DNA from: Bog-473 sp052148295
Lineage (GTDB): Bacteria > Actinomycetota > Acidimicrobiia > Acidimicrobiales > RAAP-2
Length of the DNA: 64,000 nt
Reading direction: 5' to 3'
Assembly: GCA_052148295.1 (NCBI GenBank)
Contig: JBKQIP010000162.1
Location: 15,501 to 79,500, forward strand
Below, piece after piece: positions 45,052-51,884 of this stretch; positions within the stretch are counted from its first letter, which is position 1; each line of letters begins with the position of its first letter. The translations under genes were made by a program, and so were the position numbers. The notes beneath the pieces were generated by a model. The model saw only the letters and a program-made list of their open reading frames with translations. It searched no databases and was not told where the DNA came from.

Positions 45052-45996
45052 CTAGCCGTCCCCCCCAAGCTCCAGGTACGCCTCCAGGTCGCCCGGGAGC
45101 GGTGCCGTGAACTCGACGCGCCCGCCCCGTCGCGGATGGGTGAAGGACAGGCGGAAGGCATGGAGGAAGAAGCGGCCCGAGGGCAGGCCCGGGTCCGGCG
45201 CGCCGTAGCGGGCGTCGCCCACCACCGGATGGCCGATGGCCGCCATGTGGACGCGGATCTGATGGGTCCGCCCGCTCTCGAGGCCCAGCTCGACCAGGGT
45301 GGTGGGGCGGGGCGGGCCACGGCGCTCCCGCACGGTGTAGCGGGTCCGGGCCGGGCGGCCCCCGGCGGTGACGGCCATCTTGGTCGGCGTCCGCGCCGAC
45401 CGGCCGATGGGCGCGTCGATCTCGCCCCGGTCGTCGGGCACCGTCCCCTCCACCAGGGCCAGGTAGTGACGCTGCATGCTCCGGTCGGCCAGCTGGGCCA
45501 CCAGGGAGGCGTAGGCCGGCTCGCTGCGGGCCACCACCATGAGCCCCGACGTGCCCTTGTCGAGCCGGTGCACGATCCCGGGCCGATCGGGCGGGCAGAC
45601 GCCGGCCTCCACCAGGGCCGCCGTGTCGGGGAAGCGCGACAGCAGGCCGCCGACCAGGGTGCCGCCGCGGTGACCCGCCCCCGGATGGACCACCAGGCCG
45701 GCCGGCTTGTCGATGACCACCACGTCGGCGTCGGCGGGGACCACGCCGAAAGCCACGACGGGCGCGGGCCCGACCGGCGCCTCCCCCGCCTCGGGCAGGT
45801 GGACGGTCATACGGGAGCCCTCCCGCAGCAGGTCGCGGCCGGCGGCCACCGCCACCCCGTCGACCAGCACCCGGCCCGAGGCGATGAGCTCGGCGGCGGC
45901 GGCGCGCGAGACGTCGGCCACCATGGCCACGCCGCGGTCGGCTCGGACCCCGTCCAGCAGGGCCGGGACCTCCACCGAGACGGTGCGCCCGCTCAC
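45052..45996 (-). CDS. rluD: 23S rRNA pseudouridine synthase, RluD family
   Basis: This 314-aa protein has an N-terminal S4 domain (about 18-80, SRAAAAELIASGRVLVDG) and a RluA/RluD catalytic domain with VVVIDKPAGLVVHPGAGH. The catalytic Asp is in RPGIVHRLDKGTSGLMVVA (near 139). LGLESGRTHQIRVHMAAIGHPVVGD and FLHAFRLSFTHP complete the fold. RluD-type enzymes modify helix 69 of 23S rRNA. Exact target sites cannot be read from sequence. The GTG overlaps the lspA stop as GTGA, the usual lspA-rluD pairing. The open frame extends 116 codons further into lspA but is not the gene. Confidence 0.93.
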   Translation of the reverse strand: MSGRTVSVEVPALLDGVRADRGVAMVADVSRAAAAELIASGRVLVDGVAVAAGRDLLREGSRMTVHLPEAGEAPVGPAPVVAFGVVPADADVVVIDKPAGLVVHPGAGHRGGTLVGGLLSRFPDTAALVEAGVCPPDRPGIVHRLDKGTSGLMVVARSEPAYASLVAQLADRSMQRHYLALVEGTVPDDRGEIDAPIGRSARTPTKMAVTAGGRPARTRYTVRERRGPPRPTTLVELGLESGRTHQIRVHMAAIGHPVVGDARYGAPDPGLPSGRFFLHAFRLSFTHPRRGGRVEFTAPLPGDLEAYLELGGDG

Positions 45997-46502
45997 GAGG
46001 TGGCCGGGTGGGGACGACCCGTCAGCAGCGCCACCGCCAGGAGCACCACCCCCACGGTGACGCTGGCATCGGCCACGTTGAAGGTGGGCCAGTGGCTGAG
46101 GGTGATGAAGTCGGGCACCCGCCCCGCGTGCCCCCCGAAGAGCCGCTCGCTCACGTTGCCCGCGGCGCCGCCGAGGACCAGACCGCCGCCGACCGCCTCG
46201 AGCACCGTCCGCACCCGTGCCACCACGACGGCGATCACGACCACCGCCACGCTGAGCAGGAAGGTGACCAGCCCGGCCCGGCCGCTGAAGAGGCTGAAGC
46301 CGAAGCCCGAGTTGAACGACAGCCCCAGACCGAACGGCCCCCACACGTGCTCGGCGCTGCGGAGGTGGTCCACGGCGATCGTGGTGGTGACCCAGTCGGC
46401 CACCAGGACCAGGGCCGCCAGCCCGTAGGCCAGGGCTCGCAAGGGCCCGGCGCCCCGGCGGTTCAGCGCCGCGACAGTCCCCCGCTCTTGCAGGCCACGC
46501 AC
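45993..46502 (-). CDS. lspA: Lipoprotein signal peptidase (signal peptidase II)
   Basis: This 169-aa four-helix membrane aspartyl protease cleaves prolipoproteins. ALVLVADWVTTTIAVDHL is helix 1 with the conserved Asp, and LSFNSGFGFSLFSG equals the usual NxGxAFS. GGAAGNVSERLFGGHAGRVPDFI and FNVADASVTVGV contain the two catalytic Asp (in VPDF and FNVAD). The normally invariant GNxxDR reads GNVSER here, an Asp-to-Glu change. The N-terminus is uncertain: GTG at 46502 overlaps the DksA-like gene by 40 nt, while a TTG near PLRALAYG is the other option. Confidence 0.9.
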   Translation of the reverse strand: MRGLQERGTVAALNRRGAGPLRALAYGLAALVLVADWVTTTIAVDHLRSAEHVWGPFGLGLSFNSGFGFSLFSGRAGLVTFLLSVAVVVIAVVVARVRTVLEAVGGGLVLGGAAGNVSERLFGGHAGRVPDFITLSHWPTFNVADASVTVGVVLLAVALLTGRPHPATS

Positions 46503-47314
46503 AGACGGGCGTAGGGAAGGGCCCGCAGGCGGGGCTTGGGTATGGGCTGGAAGCAGCGCTCGCAGTAGCCGTAGGTCTTGTCGGCCAGGCGCTCCAGGGC
46601 GTAGTCGATCTCCTCGACGGCCAGCGCGGCCTGGCCCGAAAGGGCCAGGTTCCGCTCCCGGTCCACCGTCACCGTCCCGCCCTCGCCCGACTCCTCGTCG
46701 AACTGGACGTCACCCGGCTCACGCTCGAGCGCCAGCGAGTCCGCCTCCGCCCGCAACGAGGTGGCCTGCTCCTGGTAGATGGCCCGGTCGGCCAGGAGCA
46801 GGTCCTTCTGCTCGTCGAGGAACTTGGTCTCCTTGGCGTACGGTCCCGTCTTGGGCCGCACCGGTGGCGCCGCCTTCGGCCGGGAGCCCAGCGTCTTGAT
46901 GGTCCGGGTGGCGGCGGGAGCCTGGGCCGGCTCGGGTGTCTCCTTCTTCGTGGCCTTGGACGCCTTGGTGGCCTTGGGCGCCTTCTTGGCCACCGCGGCG
47001 CGCTTGGCCGACTTGGCCGTGGTCGCCTTGGCCGTGGTCGCCTTGGCCGCCTTTCCCGCGTGGGAATTGGGGGACGCCGGGGGCTTGGAGGACACCGTCT
47101 TCTTGACCACCGGCGCCTGCTTCTTGGCCGCCGCGGCCGCGCTCTTGGGGGCTGGTGCGCTCTTGGGCTCCGGTGCGGTCTTCTTGGTCATGACGGCTTT
47201 CTTGGCTGACGGGACAGCCCTCTGAGACTTCTTCTTGACCACGGCCTGCGGGGCCGCCGGTGCTCGCGACGCAGGCACCTTCTTCGGAGCCGTGGCCTTG
47301 CTCGCTGGGCTCAT
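46463..47314 (-). CDS. DksA/TraR zinc-finger protein with a histone H1-like Lys/Ala-rich N-terminal tail
   Basis: This 283-aa protein has two very different parts. Residues 1-150 are built from Lys, Ala, Pro and Thr (AAKKQAPVVKK, KAAKATTAKATTAKSAK and KATKASKATKKE), resembling histone H1 or the HupB tail and probably binding nucleic acid. Residues 175-283 are a DksA/TraR domain: a coiled-coil-like helix pair (FLDEQKDLLLADRAIYQEQ and RNLALSGQAALAVEEIDYAL) and a C4 zinc finger (GYCERCFQPI, then RLCVACK). The genomic place before lspA matches an actinobacterial conserved gene. The ATG has AAGGAGG upstream and a strong hairpin directly before that. Confidence 0.85.
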   Translation of the reverse strand: MSPASKATAPKKVPASRAPAAPQAVVKKKSQRAVPSAKKAVMTKKTAPEPKSAPAPKSAAAAAKKQAPVVKKTVSSKPPASPNSHAGKAAKATTAKATTAKSAKRAAVAKKAPKATKASKATKKETPEPAQAPAATRTIKTLGSRPKAAPPVRPKTGPYAKETKFLDEQKDLLLADRAIYQEQATSLRAEADSLALEREPGDVQFDEESGEGGTVTVDRERNLALSGQAALAVEEIDYALERLADKTYGYCERCFQPIPKPRLRALPYARLCVACKSGGLSRR

Positions 47315-47326
47315 CGTTCCTCCTTC

Positions 47327-47346
47327 CCGGCCGTTGCGACGGCCGG
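47327..47346 (-). other. Hairpin directly upstream of the DksA-like gene's Shine-Dalgarno
   Basis: CCGGCCGT-CGCA-ACGGCCGG on the minus strand forms a perfect 8-bp stem with a 4-nt loop, ending two nt before AAGGAGG. It may protect the transcript 5' region or influence ribosome access. Confidence 0.5.
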
Positions 47347-47380
47347 TCCCCTGACGGCGACCGCGTCGAGGGAGCGGGTG

Positions 47381-47410
47381 ACGATAGCGGACCGTACCCA
47401 GCAGGGGCAA
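47381..47410 (-). promoter_or_regulatory. Promoter of the DksA-like gene
   Basis: -35 TTGCCC (47405-47410) and -10 TATCGT (47381-47386) are separated by 18 nt. A start about seven nt downstream gives a leader of about 60 nt that contains the hairpin at 47327-47346 and the AAGGAGG site. Confidence 0.5.
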
Positions 47411-47415
47411 CAGCG

Positions 47416-47435
47416 CCCCGGTGACACCACCGGGG
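47416..47435 (-). terminator. Hairpin terminator after divIVA
   Basis: Immediately after the divIVA TAG, CCCCGGTG-GTGT-CACCGGGG forms a perfect 8-bp stem with a 4-nt loop. It separates divIVA from the promoter of the DksA-like gene. It has a GC-rich actinobacterial form, without a U-tract. Confidence 0.6.
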
Positions 47436-47436
47436 G

Positions 47437-48174
47437 CTAGAGCGGGCGAGCCGCCCCCGTGGCGCCACCGCCCGCCGCGTTCTGGAGGTTCAGTGTAGGG
47501 GCGCCGTCGTCCGCACCGTCCGATTTGGGCGACGGCGCGTCACCCCCCTCGGCCGCCGGTGCCTTGTCGGACGACTTCGGCCGCACGCCCATGAGCGAGT
47601 TGGCCGGCTGCACGTTCTCGTCGACCCACTTGAGGATCTCCGACAGGGCGGTGCGCAACCGGTTGCGCTCGGACTCGAGATGGCGGGCCATGCTCTCGAC
47701 ATCGGCCGCCAGCTTGGCCCGGCTGGCCTCCAGTCGCTCCACGTCCTCGCGCAGCTGCCGCTCACCCTCGGCGTGCAACTGCCTCGCCTTCTCTTCGGCC
47801 CCGGCCACGATGGCGGCCGCCTCGGCCTCGCTCTCCCGCTTGGTCTGGTCGACGAATTTCTGCGCCAGCAGCAGCGTGCGCTGGAGCGTCTCGTCGGAGA
47901 GTGCCGCATCCGTTGCACTCTCCGCCTCGGGGGCGGCGGCGACGACCTCGGCCGGCTCGCTCCGCTTCTCCGATTCGAGCTGGCCGATCCGCTCGCTGGC
48001 CTGGCGCAGACGCTCGTTCAACTGGCGCACGTGCTCCTGGAGCGCCTCAGCCTCCTGGGCGGCCTTGTCGAGGTACTCGTCGACCTCGTCGACGTTGTAG
48101 CCCTTGAGGCCGAGCCGGAACTCGACGGTGCGGAGGGTGTCGAGCGTGGATGAGGTGGATTGCGAATTGTCCAT
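47437..48174 (-). CDS. divIVA: DivIVA/Wag31 polar growth and division protein
   Basis: This 245-aa coiled-coil protein has the N-terminal membrane-curvature motif TVEFRLGLKGYNVDEVDEYL (residues 16-35) characteristic of DivIVA, followed by a long coiled coil (36-80 and 95-185). LLLAQKFVDQTKRESEAEA is the second conserved block. The tail is Gly/Ala/Ser-rich. In actinobacteria it organises polar peptidoglycan synthesis. The ATG has TAGACT eight nt upstream and no Shine-Dalgarno, so it probably has its own leaderless transcript despite lying after yggT. Confidence 0.94.
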   Translation of the reverse strand: MDNSQSTSSTLDTLRTVEFRLGLKGYNVDEVDEYLDKAAQEAEALQEHVRQLNERLRQASERIGQLESEKRSEPAEVVAAAPEAESATDAALSDETLQRTLLLAQKFVDQTKRESEAEAAAIVAGAEEKARQLHAEGERQLREDVERLEASRAKLAADVESMARHLESERNRLRTALSEILKWVDENVQPANSLMGVRPKSSDKAPAAEGGDAPSPKSDGADDGAPTLNLQNAAGGGATGAARPL

Positions 48175-48182
48175 GGGATCGG

Positions 48183-48188
48183 AGTCTA
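48183..48188 (-). promoter_or_regulatory. -10 element for leaderless divIVA
   Basis: TAGACT, then eight nt (CCGATCCC), then ATG. A TACTCT element likewise stands nine nt before the yggT GTG (48486-48491). Confidence 0.45.
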
Positions 48189-48218
48189 TCCATCACCCCC
48201 TGGCGGCTCGGGGTGCCC

Positions 48219-48476
48219 TCAGCGGAAGAGCACGCCCACCACCACGTACTGGAGCACCAGGAAGACCACCAGGAACGAGAGGTCGAGGCCCCCCACCGGC
48301 CGGATCACCCGTCGCACCGGGGCCAGGACGGGCTCGGTGGCCCGGTAGAGGAAGCGCTGGACGCCGCCCAGGGTGCTCCCGGGGTCGATCCGGAACCAGC
48401 TCAGCAGCGCCATGGGGAGCATGATGAGCCACAGGTACAGCTCGACCAGGACCCCGGCCAGATGGAAGATGTTCAC
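48219..48476 (-). CDS. yggT: YggT family membrane protein
   Basis: This 85-aa protein has two hydrophobic helices (LAGVLVELYLWLIMLPMAL and LSFLVVFLVLQYVVVGVLF) around the conserved loop LSWFRIDPGSTLGG and LYRATEPVLAPVRRVIRPVGGLD. YggT/CcmY-type proteins sit beside sepF and divIVA in nearly all actinobacteria, and a role in division or osmotic balance is proposed. The start is GTG. It lies in the sepF-yggT-divIVA order. Confidence 0.92.
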   Translation of the reverse strand: MNIFHLAGVLVELYLWLIMLPMALLSWFRIDPGSTLGGVQRFLYRATEPVLAPVRRVIRPVGGLDLSFLVVFLVLQYVVVGVLFR

Positions 48477-48497
48477 TACAGGGTGAGAGTACCCGAC

Positions 48498-49082
48498 TCA
48501 CTCGCGTCCGAAGCCGCGCTCCACCAGGCGTTGACGCTCCTCGTCGGAGACCTTGACGTTGGTGGGCGCCAGGAGGAACACCTGGTCGGCCACCTTCTCC
48601 ATCTCGCCGCTCAGGGCGTAGGTCACGCCACTGCAGAAATCGATCATCCGGCGTTGGAGGTCGCGGTCGGCCACCTGCAGGTTGACGATGACCGGTCGGT
48701 TGTCCTTGAGACGGTCGGCGATCTCCTTGGCGTCGCCGAACCGGGCCGGCGCCACCACGTGCACCCGGGCCGACGGCGAGCCCGGAATGGCCGTGTCCAC
48801 CGGCACCGGGCGAACGGTGGCCGGCCGCTGGGGCTGCGGCGCGGCGGGCGCCGCCGGTGGGCGTGACGGGGCGGGCGTGGCCGTCTCGCGGGGGATGGTC
48901 CGGATGCGGCTCATGCCCCCGCTGTACTCCTCGGGCTGATCGGGCTCCACCCGCCCCGAGTCGACCCGCGTGGTGGACGAGAACCCGCGGGGTGCACGGT
49001 CTTCCAGGTTGTCGTACTCGTCGTACTCGTCATCGAGTAGGCCGAGGTAGACCATGGTTTTCTTCATGAACGAGGGCGCCAT
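48498..49082 (-). CDS. sepF: Cell division protein SepF
   Basis: This 194-aa protein anchors FtsZ to the membrane, which matters in lineages without ftsA. The N-terminal amphipathic helix is MKKTMVYLGLLDD after a short MAPSF. A long Pro-rich linker follows (about 60-105). The SepF core (106-190) shows VHVVAPARFGDAKEIADRLKDN, RPVIVNLQVADRDLQRRMIDFCSG and YALSGEMEKVADQVFLLAPTNVKV. AGGAGAAGGT stands in front of the ATG. Starting at the internal Met before KKTM would expose the membrane helix directly. Confidence 0.95.
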   Translation of the reverse strand: MAPSFMKKTMVYLGLLDDEYDEYDNLEDRAPRGFSSTTRVDSGRVEPDQPEEYSGGMSRIRTIPRETATPAPSRPPAAPAAPQPQRPATVRPVPVDTAIPGSPSARVHVVAPARFGDAKEIADRLKDNRPVIVNLQVADRDLQRRMIDFCSGVTYALSGEMEKVADQVFLLAPTNVKVSDEERQRLVERGFGRE

Positions 49083-49133
49083 ACCTTCTCCTGTCCCTGC
49101 ACAGCGTAGTGCCTGCCCGCGGGCCGGGCCGGA

Positions 49134-49814
49134 CTACGCCGGTGCCCCCCGTGATCGTTGGCCGAACAGCGCGCGACCGATGCGCACCATGGTCGCCCCG
49201 GCGGCAACCGCCAGTTCGAGGTCGTCGCTCATCCCCATCGACCGCTCGGGCAGCCCGAGGGAGTCGGCCAGGTGGCCCACCAGGCGGAAGGCCCGACGGG
49301 CTTCCTCGGCCTCGGGGGGGGCCACGGTCATCAGGCCCTCCACCCGAAGCGCCAGCGCCGAGAGTGCGCTCACCAGCTCCGGCGCCTGGGCCGGAGAACA
49401 GCCATTGCGGCCCGTCCGGCCGCTGCAGTCGACCTGGACCAGCACGCTGGCCCCCGGGGCACACGCCGCGACCCGCTCCCCCTCGGCCCGGCGGGCCACG
49501 GCCTGCCACATCCCGACCACCGGCGCCAGGGAACGCACCTTGTTGCGCTGCACGGCCCCGAGGAAGTGCCACCGGGTCCCGGGGGGGCCCGGGGCCTTGG
49601 CCAGGAGCTCCTGGGCGTAGTTCTCGCCCAGGTCGGTCAACCCGGCGCCGCGGGCCGCCTCGACGGCCTCGGGCCCGAAGCCCTTGGTGACCGCCACCAC
49701 CGTCACCCCGTCGGGATCCCCGCCGGCCGCCTCGATGCGGCGGCGCACTGCGGCCAGACGCGCCCCGACCCGTGCGCTAGCGGAGGAAGGAGGGGACGTC
49801 GAAATCGTCGTCAC
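49134..49814 (-). CDS. yggS: YggS/PLPBP family pyridoxal-phosphate homeostasis protein
   Basis: This 226-aa PLP-binding TIM-barrel protein has VTVVAVTKGFGPEAVEAA with the PLP Lys. LGENYAQELLAKA, WHFLGAVQRNKVRSLAP, VEGLMTVAPPEAEEARRAF and LSMGMSDDLELAVAAGATMVRIGRALFG-type blocks all match the family (here SMGMSDD). It buffers PLP and sits after ftsZ in most actinobacteria. The start is unclear. GTG at 49814 overlaps the ftsZ 3' end by 38 nt, and a TTG three codons earlier is also open. Confidence 0.92.
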   Translation of the reverse strand: MTTISTSPPSSASARVGARLAAVRRRIEAAGGDPDGVTVVAVTKGFGPEAVEAARGAGLTDLGENYAQELLAKAPGPPGTRWHFLGAVQRNKVRSLAPVVGMWQAVARRAEGERVAACAPGASVLVQVDCSGRTGRNGCSPAQAPELVSALSALALRVEGLMTVAPPEAEEARRAFRLVGHLADSLGLPERSMGMSDDLELAVAAGATMVRIGRALFGQRSRGAPA

Positions 49815-50892
49815 CGAGATCAAACTCGTCGTCGGTGCTCGACTCCTCCCCGAAGATGTCCACCGACTCGCCGACGCCGTCGCCCTCGCCGCCGCTGAAG
49901 ATCGACACCCGCTCGCTGGCCGGAGGGCGGCCCTCTTCCCAGCGCTCGAAACCGGCGGCGATCACGGTGACCCGCACCTCGTCGCCCATGTTGTCGTCGA
50001 TGACCGCACCGAAGATGATGTTGGCGTCGGGGTGGGCCACGCCGTGGATGATCTCGGCCGCCTCGTTGACCTCGAAGAGGCCCAGATCCGACCCCCCGGC
50101 GATGTTGAGCAGGATCCCGCGCGCGCCCTCGATGGAGGCCTCGAGCAGTGGGCTGGTGATGGCCGCCCGGGCGGCGTTGGCCGCCCGTCCCTCGCCGATG
50201 GAGGCGCCGATGCCCATGATGGCCGTCCCGGCGTTGGTCATCACCATCTTCACGTCGGCGAAGTCGGTGTTGATCAGACCGGGGACCGTGATGAGGTCGG
50301 TGATCCCGCGCACGCCCTGGAGGAGGACCTCGTCGGCCATCTTGAACGCGTTCACCATGCTGGTCTTGTCGTTGGAGACCGTGAGCAGGCGGTCGTTGGG
50401 GATGACGATGAGCGTGTCGACCTTCTCCTTGAGGATCTGGATGCCCTTCTCGGCCTGCATGGCGCGACGGCGCCCTTCGAAGGTGAACGGGCGGGTGACC
50501 ACACCGATGGTCAGTGCCCCCACGCTCTTGGCGATCTCGGCCACCACCGGTGCGGCACCGGTCCCGGTGCCACCGCCCTTGCCGGCCGTGATGAAGACCA
50601 TGTCCGCGCCCTGGATCGCCTCTTCGATGTCCGCCCGATGCTCGTCGGCCGCCTGGCGGCCCACTTCGGGGTCGCTCCCCGCCCCCAGGCCGCGGGTCAG
50701 CTGCCGCCCGAGGTCGAGCTTGAGGTCGGCGTCGCTCATGAGCAGCGCCTGGGCGTCGGTGTTGGCGGCGATGAACTCGACGTTGCGGAGCCCGGCGTCG
50801 ATCATCCGGTTGACGGCGTTGACCCCGCCGCCCCCGACCCCGACCACCTTGATCACTGCCAGGTAATTCCCTTGGGAAGGAACGGTCGTCAT
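49777..50892 (-). CDS. ftsZ: Cell division tubulin FtsZ
   Basis: This 371-aa GTPase forms the Z ring. NYLAVIKVVGVGGGGVNAVNRMI is the N-terminal strand, AGKGGGTGTGAAPVVAEIAK the tubulin signature loop (near 105), and VKMVMTNAGTAIMG the T7 synergy region. The C-terminal peptide DDFDVPSFLR binds partners such as SepF and FtsW. ATG at 50892 with GAGGGAG upstream is the start, although the frame is open 28 codons further to a GTG at 50976. It has a long leader from a TTGACC/TATGGT promoter and a 29-codon upstream frame ending in ATGA overlap. Confidence 0.97.
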   Translation of the reverse strand: MTTVPSQGNYLAVIKVVGVGGGGVNAVNRMIDAGLRNVEFIAANTDAQALLMSDADLKLDLGRQLTRGLGAGSDPEVGRQAADEHRADIEEAIQGADMVFITAGKGGGTGTGAAPVVAEIAKSVGALTIGVVTRPFTFEGRRRAMQAEKGIQILKEKVDTLIVIPNDRLLTVSNDKTSMVNAFKMADEVLLQGVRGITDLITVPGLINTDFADVKMVMTNAGTAIMGIGASIGEGRAANAARAAITSPLLEASIEGARGILLNIAGGSDLGLFEVNEAAEIIHGVAHPDANIIFGAVIDDNMGDEVRVTVIAAGFERWEEGRPPASERVSIFSGGEGDGVGESVDIFGEESSTDDEFDLGDDDFDVPSFLR

Positions 50893-50978
50893 GAACTCCC
50901 TCGTGTTCGGGCCGATCGCCGACCGATCGCTGTGTGGGTCCCTCTGCTCTGCGCCACGATGCATCTCCCGTCGCACAT
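50889..50978 (-). CDS. Possible 29-codon upstream leader ORF of ftsZ
   Basis: An ATG at 50978, preceded by AGGA seven nt upstream, opens a 29-aa frame (beginning MCDGRCIVAQSRG). It ends in TGA overlapping the ftsZ ATG as ATGA. It uses several codons rare in such a genome (AGA twice, CGA twice, ACA), so protein-level selection is doubtful. A leader role through translational coupling is the interesting alternative. Confidence 0.35.
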   Translation of the reverse strand: MCDGRCIVAQSRGTHTAIGRRSARTRGSS

Positions 50979-51035
50979 CTCCAATTCCTGAACCTGTGGA
51001 GAAGGTTGACGTTGAGAGAGCGCGAACGTGGTTCC

Positions 51036-51064
51036 ACCATAGGAGGGGCGTTGGTGCAGGTCAA
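51036..51064 (-). promoter_or_regulatory. ftsZ promoter, sigma-70 type
   Basis: -35 TTGACC (51059-51064), a 17-nt spacer and -10 TATGGT (51036-51041) lie just after the ftsQ stop. The predicted start gives an ftsZ leader of about 140 nt, and a small AACCT/AGGTT hairpin lies in it. It is the best promoter match in the window besides mraZ. Confidence 0.75.
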
Positions 51065-51074
51065 GCATCCTCCG

Positions 51075-51884
51075 TCACCCTCCGGTCACCGTCGGGGCGT
51101 CGGGGACGCTGACGTCGATGACATCGCCGTCGTGCAGGGTGGCCCCGGCCAGCAGCGAGCTGACGTCTTCGTACTTGGCCGACAACTGGCTGGCCGACCC
51201 GATATCGACCACAACGGGCGTGGTCATGGCCAGTTGCACCCAGCCGGCGGGGACCACCCGCACCGCCGTGACCTGCGCCTTGAAGGAGGGGGGCAGCGTG
51301 GACGCCACCTCGAGCCCGACCCGATCGGCCGCGCCCAGCGTCGTCCCCGGCCCACCCGCCGGGGTGGGCCCGCTCAGGGCGATGAGCCCGGGGGACTCGG
51401 TGGCGTCGACGGCCAGCACCCGCCCGCTCGAGGTCAGCAGGGCCCACTGCCCACCCGCCGTCTCCATCTCGATCTGCGGCGACTGCTCGGTGAGGGTGAT
51501 GTGGACCCGGTCCGGCCACGCCACCGTCACGGTGGCCGACCGCACCCAGGGCATCCGCTCCACGCGGCGAGCCACGGCGCCGGCGTCGACATCGAGGAGC
51601 GGCGGGTGGGTGGCCAGTCCCGCCGCGGCGATGACCTGTGCCGGCGTCTCGTGCGTGGCCCCCCGCACGGTGATGTGGCGCGCCGAGAACCAGGGCGAGT
51701 GCAGGACGAACCAACCGCCGACCAGCACGGCGGTGAGGACGATCAGGGCGATGAGCAGCAGCAGGCGACGCCGGCCCCGCCGGCGGGTGACCGCCCGGCG
51801 ACGGGCCGAGATGCGCGGGTCGATGCCGGCGGGGGGGCGGGGCCGGGCCCGGGCCGGCGGGCGCGGCGGCGACGTCGTCGTCAC
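51075..51884 (-). CDS. ftsQ: Cell division protein FtsQ/DivIB
   Basis: This 269-aa bitopic membrane protein has a basic cytoplasmic N-terminus (1-40, RRRAVTRRRGRRR), one transmembrane helix (LLLLIALIVLTAVLVGGWFVL) and an external POTRA domain (HSPWFSARHITVRGATHETPAQVIAAAGL). After it comes the FtsQ domain with LLDVDAGAVARRVERMPWV and ATVTVAWPDRVHITLTEQSP. It links FtsB/FtsL and the divisome. The GTG overlaps the murB stop as GTGA. The longer open frame into murB is not coding. Confidence 0.9.
   Translation of the reverse strand: MTTTSPPRPPARARPRPPAGIDPRISARRRAVTRRRGRRRLLLLIALIVLTAVLVGGWFVLHSPWFSARHITVRGATHETPAQVIAAAGLATHPPLLDVDAGAVARRVERMPWVRSATVTVAWPDRVHITLTEQSPQIEMETAGGQWALLTSSGRVLAVDATESPGLIALSGPTPAGGPGTTLGAADRVGLEVASTLPPSFKAQVTAVRVVPAGWVQLAMTTPVVVDIGSASQLSAKYEDVSSLLAGATLHDGDVIDVSVPDAPTVTGG

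Noticed and set aside
50893..50976. 28-residue N-terminal extension of FtsZ from the GTG at 50976.
   Set aside because: FtsZ orthologues begin close to the NYLAVIKVVGVGGGG strand and a good Shine-Dalgarno precedes the ATG at 50892. The region fits better as leader with a uORF in another frame.
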